Origin: Rheinheimera sp.
Lineage (GTDB): Bacteria > Pseudomonadota > Gammaproteobacteria > Enterobacterales > Alteromonadaceae
DNA length: 26,402 nucleotides
NCBI GenBank assembly: GCA_003482455.1
Contig: DMYW01000004.1
Location: forward strand, 1-26,402
Reading direction: 5' to 3'
In this document: positions 1-7,070 of the stretch, piece after piece
Numbering within the stretch: position 1 is the first letter of the stretch
Layout of the letters: every line of letters starts with the position of its first letter
Position numbers and translations under genes: made by a program
Notes under the pieces: model-generated
Seen by the model: the letters and a program-made list of their open reading frames with translations, nothing else
The model's database searches: none
Told to the model about the DNA's origin: nothing

Positions 1-1
1 A

Positions 2-125
2 CGCCGAAAGCTTTTAAAAAGCTCGCCGCGCAGGCGAAAACCATTTAAAAACAAAATCCAAAACCAGCGTGCGAACCTACGCCTGCGGCAGGCAAACCCG
101 CCCGCCGCGCAGGCGAAATAAGTTT
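2..125. repeat. Left copy of an inverted repeat shared by both ends of the window
   Basis: Read forward from base 2, this stretch matches the reverse complement of the right end read inward from base 26402. The outermost 19 bases (cgccgaaagcttttaaaaa) are identical. Similarity then continues with small gaps through a 'cgccgc..aggcgaaaa' block, an A-rich block, 'aaaccagc..' and a 'gcctgc.gcaggc' palindrome. No transposase lies next to it and no target duplication is visible, so I see a dispersed intergenic repeat rather than a proven transposon end. Sequence assembly often breaks at such repeats. Confidence 0.75.
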
Positions 126-155
126 TATAAAACAGCAAAACCAGCGCGCGAAACC
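24..155. repeat. Two direct copies of a ~53-bp palindromic intergenic unit
   Basis: Bases 24-39 and 103-118 are identical (cgccgcgcaggcgaaa). About 20 bases further on, both copies carry 'caaaaccagcg' (59-69 and 136-146) followed by a 'gcgaa(a)cc' end. Between the copies is the palindrome 'gcctgcggcaggc' (about 81-93), and the second copy contains the palindrome 'gttttataaaac'. The units lie directly downstream of the minus-strand gene that stops at 161, so they could act in RNA end formation like REP/BIME elements. That role is inference. Confidence 0.65.
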
Positions 156-160
156 AAACC

Positions 161-553
161 CTACAGCGGTTTATTCCCACTGCGGATCTTCGCCAAGGCG
201 TCGGTCAGCCAGGGGCCGGAATTGACGGCGGGGGCGCCGCTGCATTGCACTTGATAGGGTTCGCCACTGACACTGCTTTCGCTGGCGGCGATGCGGATAA
301 AGTCCTCGGTGGTGCCGATTTTGCCTTTGCCGACCAGCACGTCAAATTTCTTGTTCAGATGTTTGACGGCTTCCGCTGGGGTGTACCACTCGCCGTTGCG
401 ATTAAACTGGCAATTCGAGTTGCCAAGCACATCCAGTAATTGGTGGATTTCCTGCAGCGCGGCGCTGCTGGGTTCGACGGCGGAAACCGGCGTCACCACC
501 ACCAAGGCAGTAAGCGACCAGGCTTGTAGCAAAGAGCGAACACGAAACTTCAT
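161..553 (-). CDS. Secreted YfeK-like (DUF5329) protein
   Basis: A 130-residue protein beginning MKFRVRSLL with a clear Sec signal peptide: basic N-terminus, hydrophobic core, and likely cleavage after 'TPVSA'. The mature part is probably periplasmic. The phrases 'FNRNGEWYTPAEAVKHL' and 'TTEDFIRIAASESSVSGEPYQV' fit the DUF5329 family that I associate with E. coli YfeK, whose function is unknown. I place the start at 553 because an AAGGAGG ribosome site sits four bases upstream. An ATG six codons earlier (571) would add MNQGGL before the signal peptide and lies upstream of that site. The two cysteines in the mature region could form a disulfide. The gene runs directly into the left-end repeats. 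Family assignment is from memory of the motif and is moderately sure; function is unknown. Confidence 0.8.
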   Translation of the reverse strand: MKFRVRSLLQAWSLTALVVVTPVSAVEPSSAALQEIHQLLDVLGNSNCQFNRNGEWYTPAEAVKHLNKKFDVLVGKGKIGTTEDFIRIAASESSVSGEPYQVQCSGAPAVNSGPWLTDALAKIRSGNKPL

Positions 554-741
554 CAAACCTCCTTGATTCATTTATAGTGCCGACACCTAGCATCGGCGCT
601 GTGTGTCGCAGCGGTAGGCGCGACTTTGTCTAGGTATGTCGGCCGCCCGCGCCAAAAGGTTGCAAGGTGACTGCGCACTTGCCGGCAGGCCTTGGCGGCT
701 ACACGAGCGCCCCAGGCCGGTATTTGAACATTAACCCGCCG

Positions 742-2079
742 TTACGCCGGCAACCTTAACCGGTATTCGCGGCGCAAGAACCAATAACTTAAAGCGGCTT
801 GCACCAACACACTTAGTGCTGAGGTGATCCACACGTCATGCGCGCTAAAGCCCGGTTGGCTGTGCAGGTACAACACCACAACCGCAAAAATGCCAAAACG
901 CACGGCGGAACTGATGAGGGAAGGCCACGTGTTGCCGAGCGTTTGGAACATGCCAGAACAGCAAAACACCACAGAACTGGTCAAATAGTTCCACGACACG
1001 ATTTGAATAAACAACACACCGGCGGCGATCACGCCCGCGTCTGTGGTAAACAGTGCCACCAAAGGCGCGGCGGCCAGTTGGTTGGCGATCATGCTCAGGC
1101 CCATCAGCAGCACGGTCATCTGCAAGGCTTTGCGAAAGGTTAAGCGCACCCGGTCAATGTGGCCAGCGCCTAAGTTTTGGCCGGCAATCGCTGGAATGGC
1201 CGCCGACAAGGCGATCGCCGGCAAAGAGATGGCTTGCATAATGCGCATGCCAATGCCAAAGCCGGCTTGCACGTCAGTGCCTAAGTCTTGGATCACAAAA
1301 TACACCAGTGACGAGAATACAAACATCAACGCAAATTCGGCGCCGGCTGGAAAACCAATCGCCATAATGCGTCGCCACTGCGCCAGTTCAAGACGCCAGC
1401 CGTCGCTGGTATCCAGCACTTGATGTTCCGACTTGTGAAAATACACCCACAAAAACAGCACGCCGATGGCAATGGAGATAGTGCTGGCAAGGCCGGCACC
1501 GGCGGCACCTAGCGCAAGGCCCGTACCCCAGCCGGCGATCAATACAGGCGCGAGGATGATGTTAATCAGCACCGTCAGCAACTGCACTATCATGGTCGGT
1601 TTGACGACGCCGACTGCGCGCAGCGCCGCGCCAATGGCGGTCGAGACGTACGTCAGCGCCAGACCGGGTAAATACCAATGCAAGAATTCGCGGCCAGCGG
1701 CAATCACCGCAGGGTCTTGGCTAATTAGCTGCATGTAATGATCGGCGCCCAGATAACCGGCCAGCAAGGTGCCAAGCGTCAGGCCGACGCCCATCAACAT
1801 ACATTGGCGAAACAGGATATTGGCTTGTTGGTGATCGCCAGCGCCAGTGGCGCGAGCAATCAGACTGACGGTGCCGATATTGAGCATTTGCGACAGTGCC
1901 AGCGCGACAAACATCAAGGTAGACGCGGCGCTGACGGCGGCGACCGTGGCGGCGCCTAACGCGGCAATAAAGTACATGTCGACGAACAAGTACAAGCCTT
2001 GCACGAACATGCCGATCATCATCGGCACCGACATTTTGATTAAATGACGGGAAATAGACCCTTGGGTTAAATCGTGCAT
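742..2079 (-). CDS. MATE family multidrug/Na+ antiporter
   Basis: A 445-residue inner-membrane protein with about twelve hydrophobic segments. It starts MHDLTQGSISRHLIKMSVPMM, the usual opening of MatE-family transporters (short amphipathic N-terminus, then 'P.M.G...Q..Y..VD..F...LG'). Family features visible include 'LYLFVDMYFIAALGAATVAA' in helix 1 and 'GAALRAVGVVKPTM' in the first half. The length is normal for MATE. Family members export cationic drugs and dyes in exchange for Na+ or H+; the substrate cannot be read from sequence. I chose the start at 2079 because GAGGAG lies five bases upstream. The longer ORF back to 2127 adds 16 residues (MHVAEDHACYSRRGAA) that do not look like MATE sequence. 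It is transcribed alone or with the gene at 161, 188 bases downstream; no terminator with a T-run is visible between them. Confidence 0.93.
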   Translation of the reverse strand: MHDLTQGSISRHLIKMSVPMMIGMFVQGLYLFVDMYFIAALGAATVAAVSAASTLMFVALALSQMLNIGTVSLIARATGAGDHQQANILFRQCMLMGVGLTLGTLLAGYLGADHYMQLISQDPAVIAAGREFLHWYLPGLALTYVSTAIGAALRAVGVVKPTMIVQLLTVLINIILAPVLIAGWGTGLALGAAGAGLASTISIAIGVLFLWVYFHKSEHQVLDTSDGWRLELAQWRRIMAIGFPAGAEFALMFVFSSLVYFVIQDLGTDVQAGFGIGMRIMQAISLPAIALSAAIPAIAGQNLGAGHIDRVRLTFRKALQMTVLLMGLSMIANQLAAAPLVALFTTDAGVIAAGVLFIQIVSWNYLTSSVVFCCSGMFQTLGNTWPSLISSAVRFGIFAVVVLYLHSQPGFSAHDVWITSALSVLVQAALSYWFLRREYRLRLPA

Positions 2080-2178
2080 GGCCGCTCCTCGGCGCGAATA
2101 ACAGGCGTGGTCTTCAGCCACGTGCAAAGGGTCAGTATTTCAAAGATAGGCGATGCTGCCAAGCGGCTTGTGGTGGTT

Positions 2179-2463
2179 TTAGTGCTTGCGCGAGCCAAAC
2201 AATGGATGGCAATACAGACGTAACAACCGCGTGGTGACCAGCGCCGACATCACCAGCGCATACGCACACAAACAATATGCGGCGTTGCCCAGCCAATCGG
2301 CTGATTGTGGTTGCAGACCCATTTCAAATTGGCTGATTTGCCAAAGACCAAGCAAAACCAAATACAACAAGTGCACCAGCGCGCAGCGGCGAAACAAGCT
2401 ACCGAGGGTGGCATTTTGGCCAAGCAGCCAACAGGTCAATAATAAAATGAAGAATTGCAGCAT
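2179..2463 (-). CDS. Small membrane protein of unknown function
   Basis: A 94-residue protein with about three hydrophobic segments (residues ~1-16, ~27-45 and ~62-82) separated by short polar turns, ending in a basic tail (RLLRLYCHPLFGSRKH). I do not recognise a family. An AAGGT ribosome site lies six bases before the ATG, and a good sigma-70-type promoter lies at 2486-2514, which supports it as a real gene. It is oriented like its neighbours but has its own promoter and an operator-like repeat further upstream, so it is probably regulated separately. A topological or small-protein role in the inner membrane is all the sequence supports. Confidence 0.72.
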   Translation of the reverse strand: MLQFFILLLTCWLLGQNATLGSLFRRCALVHLLYLVLLGLWQISQFEMGLQPQSADWLGNAAYCLCAYALVMSALVTTRLLRLYCHPLFGSRKH

Positions 2464-2485
2464 TTGTTTACCTTGTTTTTACACA

Positions 2486-2514
2486 AATGTAAAAAATAAC
2501 TGCAGAAAGCTCAA
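2486..2514 (-). promoter_or_regulatory. Sigma-70-type promoter for the small membrane protein
   Basis: Reading the minus strand, the -35 hexamer is TTGAGC (2509-2514), then exactly 17 bases, then the -10 hexamer TACATT (2486-2491). Each hexamer matches the consensus at four of six positions. The predicted leader before the ATG at 2463 is about 20 bases and contains the AAGGT ribosome site. Confidence 0.5.
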
Positions 2515-2544
2515 CCCACAAATTCGGGACAATTGCAGGTTTTT

Positions 2545-2572
2545 TCAGCAATTAGTGCTGACTAATTCAGCA
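2545..2572. promoter_or_regulatory. Triple alternating-hexamer operator-like element
   Basis: The hexamer TCAGCA occurs at 2545-2550, its reverse complement TGCTGA at 2556-2561, and TCAGCA again at 2567-2572. The 5-bp spacers are ATTAG and CTAAT, themselves reverse complements, so two palindromes of the same sequence share their middle arm. It lies just upstream of the promoter at 2486-2514 and downstream of the XRE regulator gene. There is no T-run on the appropriate side, so it looks like a protein binding site rather than a terminator. The binding protein is unknown. Confidence 0.45.
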
Positions 2573-2627
2573 ATAGCGAATCAATGTCCGCAAATGGCTT
2601 GGTCATTTTGGCAGTTCAGCACGCGAG

Positions 2628-2855
2628 TTAGTTGTCTTGTGCTGCTGCCGGCTGCCATTGAAACACCTGCTCCAATGGCACTTGGAACACCGCGGCAATT
2701 TGAAATGCAGTACTCAACGTTGGCGCGTATTTGCCCGCTTCAATGGCGGCGATGGTTTGTCTGGTTAAACCGACGCGTTCGCCCAGTTCGGCTTGGGTCA
2801 TTTCGCCATGCATAAAACGCAATAGCCGAATTTGATTGTGCAGCACACCTGTCAT
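2628..2855 (-). CDS. XRE-family helix-turn-helix regulator (75 aa)
   Basis: A minimal Cro/CI-type regulator, little more than the DNA-binding domain. 'MTQAELGERVGLTRQTIAAIEAGKYAPTL' is a textbook helix-turn-helix: Q-A-E-L-G in helix 2, the recognition segment T-R-Q-T-I, then I-E-A-G-K-Y. 'STAFQIAAVFQVPLEQVFQW' completes the fold. It starts MTGVLHNQ at 2855. Its ATG overlaps the stop of the membrane-protein gene upstream (ATGA, 2852-2855), so the two are translationally coupled. An upstream-extended reading to 2978 would overlap that gene for 120 bases and is unlikely. Small XRE regulators paired with a short membrane protein are common in bacteria and usually autoregulate. A matching operator candidate sits on the shared promoter at 3322-3337. 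Confidence 0.88.
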   Translation of the reverse strand: MTGVLHNQIRLLRFMHGEMTQAELGERVGLTRQTIAAIEAGKYAPTLSTAFQIAAVFQVPLEQVFQWQPAAAQDN

Positions 2856-3295
2856 GCGGCACGTCCTTGCCGGTAGGCGCGCAGCACTAGGATATTGCGA
2901 GTGGCTTCGCTCAGTACCAAAAAGAACACCGCGCTTTGGAAGATCCGCTGCGGTGGATCGGAAAACGGCATGATGCAACCGACTAAAATAGTGCCTGTCA
3001 TCAATACGCCATACGCCACGCGAGTTGCTTGTTGCTCGATCAGCTGGTCGCGTTCATCCGGCTGTTGCCGTGCTTCATCGGCAAAGCGCCGCCGTAACCA
3101 CAAATAGCCGCAGCCCAGAATCAATAATTGGCTGATGGCGGTGATGCCGTATCCCACGATCTGTTGCAGCACCGGCAGTTGCTGGTCTTGCTGCAGACTT
3201 AGATAAACAAAATACGGCACAAAACAAATCGCTTGGCTTAGCAGATACAAGCTGGTGGTTTTTTCGCGCCAGCTGCTGTCGTCGAAATTAAACAT
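2852..3295 (-). CDS. Four-helix membrane protein coupled to the XRE regulator
   Basis: A 147-residue protein with four hydrophobic segments, around residues 17-35, 44-65, 92-110 and 117-137. The middle loop has a charged motif 'RQQPDERDQLIEQQATRVAYG'. The D-E-R-D..I...A...A-Y pattern is typical of DUF2178/DUF3796-like membrane proteins that are encoded next to small XRE regulators; I do not claim a specific family. AGAGG lies a few bases upstream of the ATG at 3295. It is the first gene of a two-gene unit and overlaps the regulator gene by four bases. It could sense or relay an envelope state to the coupled regulator, but this is inference from the pairing only. Confidence 0.82.
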   Translation of the reverse strand: MFNFDDSSWREKTTSLYLLSQAICFVPYFVYLSLQQDQQLPVLQQIVGYGITAISQLLILGCGYLWLRRRFADEARQQPDERDQLIEQQATRVAYGVLMTGTILVGCIMPFSDPPQRIFQSAVFFLVLSEATRNILVLRAYRQGRAA

Positions 3296-3321
3296 ATGCG
3301 CCTCTGATGTCTGATTTAAAT

Positions 3322-3364
3322 TACTTGATGTTAAGTATATATAACAATGGGTCTAAAAAAGCAA
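3322..3364 (-). promoter_or_regulatory. Promoter and operator of the membrane protein/XRE unit
   Basis: On the minus strand the -35 is TTGCTT (3359-3364), followed by 17 bases and a -10 TATATA (3336-3341); a shifted TATACT reading is also possible. Over the -10 and likely start lies the inverted repeat TACTT-N6-AAGTA (3322-3337), with arms of five bases. The placement is what is expected for autorepression by the small XRE protein encoded by this unit. Confidence 0.45.
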
Positions 3365-3674
3365 ACATAGATGCGCTGTTTATCTGTAACTAACCAGTGA
3401 TCATTCTTGGGTGCTAGCAGTGGCAAGGGAAGTGGCAACAGCAGTTAAAAAATACGAGGTGATCAACTGGTTAGTGGTTGCAGTGCTTGAGTTGCTGCCG
3501 CGTGCTTAGGTGTAAAACGTCGATTTTAGGCAGGTGCGCAGGTGAAGGCTGCTCTGTTGTCGGCAAAACCGCGTAGCCAAGCTGTTGGGGGGAGGGCTCG
3601 CAGTTATGCAAGCATACGCCGCGTATTGGCGTGACTGCCGCGTTTGCCGGTGAATTGCCAACAGGTCTGCTCAC
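3365..3674. other. Intergenic stretch without a convincing gene
   Basis: Between the promoter at 3322-3364 and the membrane-protein gene ending at 3675 I see no credible coding region. A minus-strand GTG-initiated reading of 67 codons (3471-3674) abuts the upstream gene, but it has no ribosome site, no recognisable domain and a biased P/S/Q/H composition. The only structure is the inverted repeat at 3390-3474. Confidence 0.5.
3390..3474. repeat. Imperfect inverted repeat with a 56-base centre
   Basis: The left arm ctaaccagtgatca (3390-3403) pairs with the right arm tgatcaactggttag (3460-3474) with a single bulged base. The arms carry TGATCA at their inner ends. The enclosed 56 bases have no gene. 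It could be a long hairpin, a tiny non-autonomous element or two operator half-sites; I cannot distinguish these. Confidence 0.5.
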
Positions 3675-4463
3675 TTAGTGCTGCTTGCGTCGTCTTGGTT
3701 GGCTGACTTCATACAGTCGAACGGACGACGCGGTAATGCGTGGCGGCAGCGCCGGCAGCGTCCGTGCAAAACCGACAAAATGCAGTGCCAGCAGCAGGTG
3801 AAACAGCCCCATCGCGATATTGGCATCTGGGAGCAGCAAACTGCACAGCGGCACGCCCAGTAAGCAGGCGATGCCAAGTGCTAGCGGTCGGCGCTTAGTC
3901 GCTTGCTGTAGTAAACGTAACAAACTGAGCAGCAACACCGCATCGTTGACCATCCCAGGCGCGCCGAGCAGCGGTAACTGACTGACCAGCGCCAGCGCCA
4001 CGACAGCAAGCGCCGGCAGGCGGCCCCACAACCACAAGGCGCAAAGCACATAACAAGGCATGGCAAATTGGCGTGAGATAAACGACAAGTTGTCGTGCAC
4101 TGTCACCAGCAACCCATAGTGGGCGGCGGTGGCCGCCGTCGTGAAGTCGGGTGTCGGTTGCAGTGCGTAACGCACGGCGCCAAAGGTGGCGGTCAGGGCA
4201 ACCAGCAACAAGGCACAGATCAGCCCAAGCACGGCGAACCTATGTTCGGGCAACTGCCAGCCTTTGCGAACCGCTGGCGCAGCTGCAGGCTCGGTTGTGT
4301 CTGCGGCCGAATTTACCGCGGCTTGCGTCAGCGCTTGATGCACGATGGCCGCCGCTTTGTCTGATGCCAAATGCACACAGCGTCGCCACAAGGGCCACAG
4401 TGTGTAGCTGGTCCACACCAAGGTTGCGACCAACAACAGTTCACCGAGACTTGCTAACCACAT
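3675..4463 (-). CDS. Polytopic membrane protein of unknown function
   Basis: A 262-residue protein. One N-terminal transmembrane helix (~4-24) is followed by an Ala-rich cytoplasmic-type linker (~45-68) and then about five further hydrophobic segments between ~75 and ~240. It ends in a basic tail (QPRRRKQH). AAGGAA lies six bases before the ATG, which supports the start. I recognise no family and no catalytic motif. It lies 122 bases beyond the receptor gene on the same strand, but the terminator at 4507-4537 separates them, so it probably has its own promoter in the short leader. The composition (L, A, V, with few charges) argues for an integral inner-membrane protein. Confidence 0.72.
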   Translation of the reverse strand: MWLASLGELLLVATLVWTSYTLWPLWRRCVHLASDKAAAIVHQALTQAAVNSAADTTEPAAAPAVRKGWQLPEHRFAVLGLICALLLVALTATFGAVRYALQPTPDFTTAATAAHYGLLVTVHDNLSFISRQFAMPCYVLCALWLWGRLPALAVVALALVSQLPLLGAPGMVNDAVLLLSLLRLLQQATKRRPLALGIACLLGVPLCSLLLPDANIAMGLFHLLLALHFVGFARTLPALPPRITASSVRLYEVSQPRRRKQH

Positions 4464-4506
4464 GCCTGTTCCTTTTTTGCTTAGTTTTCAGCCGACGACT
4501 TGGCTA

Positions 4507-4537
4507 CATATAAAAATGCCAGTCAAAGGACTGGCAT
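4507..4537 (-). terminator. Intrinsic terminator of the receptor operon
   Basis: A perfect 9-bp stem (ATGCCAGTC 4516-4524 with GACTGGCAT 4529-4537) closes a 4-base loop. On the minus strand it is followed directly by TTTTATATG. It lies 49 bases past the stop of the TonB-dependent receptor gene. Confidence 0.85.
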
Positions 4538-4544
4538 GGCAAGT

Positions 4545-4565
4545 GCGACTTGCAAAACAAGTCGC
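4545..4565. repeat. Second stem-loop beside the terminator
   Basis: GCGACTTG (4545-4552) and CAAGTCGC (4558-4565) form a perfect 8-bp stem around the loop CAAAA. It lies between the receptor stop codon and the terminator hairpin. No T-run follows it, so it more likely protects or structures the mRNA 3' end than terminates on its own. Confidence 0.55.
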
Positions 4566-4585
4566 CGCAGTTGCGTTTGGCTAGC

Positions 4586-7036
4586 TTAGAAAGTCCAACC
4601 GACTTCCAAGCCCCACATCCGTGGTAAGCCAGGTGTGGCGATTGGTGAACCCACCGCCATCGCTTGGCCACCGGTTTGAATGATGTAACGTTCATCCAGC
4701 AAGTTGTTGACGTACAAACCTAATGTCAACGGATGGTTGTTGCTGTGCCACGTCAGTTTGGTGTTGACCAAACTAAAGGCCGAAATGGAGTTCAGCGCGT
4801 CGTTGTTCAACCCTTCGACTGAGCCTTGTTCAAACGGCAATACCGCCAGTGCAGGACCGTCAACACCTTGCGTGCGATCGCCGGTGTAGCTATAGGTGAT
4901 GTTCCAGTTGAACTGGCCATTCAAGCCATCAAAGAAATAATCCGCGGTGAAAGCCGATTGATTTTCTGGCATGCCAGAGATCGGTTGACCGACTTTGCTG
5001 CCGCTGGTTTCCCATTGGAAGTACTGCCAGTTGGTGTATTCAGTGTTTAAGTGACCGAAGTTGGCGCCTAAACGCAGATCTGGCGTGGCTTGCCATTGAA
5101 TTTCGGCTTCGTAGCCTTTGCCTTGTGCATCAACGTTACGCAGGTTGTAGGTTGGTACTGTGCCTGGAGCGCCGACTAATTCCAACTGTTGCAAGTTGGT
5201 GTAGTCGTAGCGGTAACCGGCGATGTTGACGCGCAAGCGGTTGTCAAAGAAGGTCGATTTGACGCCGATTTCTTTGTTTTTCACCGTTTCTTCTTTCACC
5301 GGCGCTGATTCACCTAAGGTGTTGAAACCACCGGCTTTAAAGCCTTCCGAGTAGGACGCGTACGTCATGACGTTGTCGGTCCATTGGTAGTCCATCACAG
5401 CGCGTGGCGTGAATTTCGACCAATTGGCGGTTTGATCCGCCGTTTGTGGCATAAAGGCCACCGCTAACGGCACCTTGCCGACGTTGCCGTACGGCATATT
5501 GAAGAAGTTTTGCGGTTCGCTGTGCAAGTAGAAGTCTTTTTGGTCGTAGGTGTAACGGCCGCCCAAGGTGATATCTAACTTGTCGGTTAACGAATAGGTC
5601 GCATCAAAATAGATGGCAGAGCTTTCGGTTTGACCGTTGTTGTCAAATTGCTCCATGTGTTTGCCATCGATCTTGTCCCAGTTCGCCATCACCAGCGCGT
5701 TACCAACTTGGCCTTGTGCTTGTGCCATGGTGTAACCCAAACCCAGCAAGCGCATGATCTCAGCGCCCACCGCTTGTTTAGCGGCGGTGTTGCCCATGGT
5801 CATGTAAGCGCCCGCAACGCCTGTGTATTTCGGCAGTGACGGCACTAACCGTGGATCTAAGCCCAGTTGCACCACGGCGAGCGAGTCGAAAGTGACCGTG
5901 TTAAAAGTGGCTTGAGTAATTTGATCGATATCTTCGCGGTACCAGTTAGCGCCAAGCGTCCACTTCAGCGTGTCGGTGGTTTTGCTTAAGCGGAACTCTT
6001 GGCTGAGTTGCGATTGGTCTTCAATCAGGTTCGACATGAAGTAGGCTTGTGCAAACGCCGAGCCGTCATCTTCCATCGCGTTGCCACGGTCAAATTGGCG
6101 ATACGCGGTGATCGAGGTGAATTGCATGCCGGCGATATCGCGGGTGTATTCACCGCTTAACCCAGCGACATTGCGTGATTCATGGCCTTCGAAGTCATAT
6201 TCGATCGGGGCAAACGGATCGCCGCTACCAAAGGCGGTGTTTAGCGTCACGGCTGGGCGCGCTTGTTGATCGATTTTCGACACATCGGCCCGTAGGATAA
6301 ACTCGGCGCCACCGGCTAAAGCCCACTCGAGGCTACCGCGCATCGACCAATCGTTTTGATTGCCGTACCGCGTATCGCTGTTTTTCACGTCCAAATAACC
6401 GTCGCGACGGTTACGGTCCATGCTCAAACGCGCATTTAAGTGATCGTTAATCGGTGCGTTAGCGCTGACTTCTAATTTGTTTTTGCCGTACGCGCCTAAT
6501 GTCGCTTTGAACTGACCTTCAGTTTCGCTGGTGGCGCGTTTGGTGATGATATGGATAGCACCGGCGGCAGAGTTACGACCAAACAGGGTGCCTTGTGGGC
6601 CCTTGAGCACTTCGACGCGTTCCACGTCATTGAAGTTCATGTTGGAGGTACCGCGACGACCGACGTACACACCGTCGACATACACAGCCACGGCCGCATC
6701 TAAACCGATGCCGAAGTCGTTGGTGGAAATACCGCGGATGTTAAAAATAGTTTGGGTGGCGGTGGCGTTGTTGGTCTCTAAACCTGGCGTGATGCGGCCT
6801 AAGTCGTTGACGTTGACCAAGCCCATTTTTTCCACGCTGTCAGCGCTAAAAGCGGTCAGTGCGATCGGCACTTGTTGCATGTTTTCAGAGCGTTTTTGCG
6901 CCGTGACCTTGATGGTTTCAAGGCCGGCATCTTTTTTATCTTCTGATGTTTCTTGGGCAAATACCGTGTGGCTTGCCAGCGCCATGGTCACCGCAAGGCA
7001 CACATGGCTGATCCGAGTATGAGCATTAAGACGCAT
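4586..7036 (-). CDS. TonB-dependent outer-membrane receptor
   Basis: An 816-residue receptor for energy-dependent uptake of a large or scarce ligand across the outer membrane. A signal peptide covers residues 1-27, with cleavage after 'HTVFA'. A TonB-box-like segment (LETIKVTAQKR, ~39-49) opens the plug domain, which includes 'VPIALTAFSADSVEKMGL', 'FNIRGISTNDFG', 'VAVYVDGVYVGR' and 'VERVEVLKGPQGTLFGRNSAAGAIHIIT'. The rest is a beta-barrel with repeated aromatic-rich strands and a C-terminal beta-signal ending in Trp-Thr-Phe. The plug wording is that of the large subfamily in Alteromonadales and sphingomonads that carries carbohydrates, sterol-like or aromatic ligands as well as siderophores; sequence alone does not give the ligand. 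AGGGGAG lies four bases before the ATG. It starts 34 bases after the stop of the sterol-desaturase-family gene with no terminator between, so the two are probably one transcript. That suggests a lipid-type ligand (inference). Confidence 0.95.
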   Translation of the reverse strand: MRLNAHTRISHVCLAVTMALASHTVFAQETSEDKKDAGLETIKVTAQKRSENMQQVPIALTAFSADSVEKMGLVNVNDLGRITPGLETNNATATQTIFNIRGISTNDFGIGLDAAVAVYVDGVYVGRRGTSNMNFNDVERVEVLKGPQGTLFGRNSAAGAIHIITKRATSETEGQFKATLGAYGKNKLEVSANAPINDHLNARLSMDRNRRDGYLDVKNSDTRYGNQNDWSMRGSLEWALAGGAEFILRADVSKIDQQARPAVTLNTAFGSGDPFAPIEYDFEGHESRNVAGLSGEYTRDIAGMQFTSITAYRQFDRGNAMEDDGSAFAQAYFMSNLIEDQSQLSQEFRLSKTTDTLKWTLGANWYREDIDQITQATFNTVTFDSLAVVQLGLDPRLVPSLPKYTGVAGAYMTMGNTAAKQAVGAEIMRLLGLGYTMAQAQGQVGNALVMANWDKIDGKHMEQFDNNGQTESSAIYFDATYSLTDKLDITLGGRYTYDQKDFYLHSEPQNFFNMPYGNVGKVPLAVAFMPQTADQTANWSKFTPRAVMDYQWTDNVMTYASYSEGFKAGGFNTLGESAPVKEETVKNKEIGVKSTFFDNRLRVNIAGYRYDYTNLQQLELVGAPGTVPTYNLRNVDAQGKGYEAEIQWQATPDLRLGANFGHLNTEYTNWQYFQWETSGSKVGQPISGMPENQSAFTADYFFDGLNGQFNWNITYSYTGDRTQGVDGPALAVLPFEQGSVEGLNNDALNSISAFSLVNTKLTWHSNNHPLTLGLYVNNLLDERYIIQTGGQAMAVGSPIATPGLPRMWGLEVGWTF

Positions 7037-7070
7037 AGTCTCCCCTGTCTTTTTTAAGTAGTGTATTGTT

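Noticed and set aside
2106..2122. Short hairpin CGTGG/CCACG between the small membrane-protein and MATE genes as a terminator
   Set aside because: Only a 5-bp stem with no T-run on the minus strand.
3471..3674. Minus-strand 67-codon reading after the polytopic membrane-protein gene
   Set aside because: GTG start inside the stop region of the upstream gene, no ribosome site, no domain, biased composition; likely chance.
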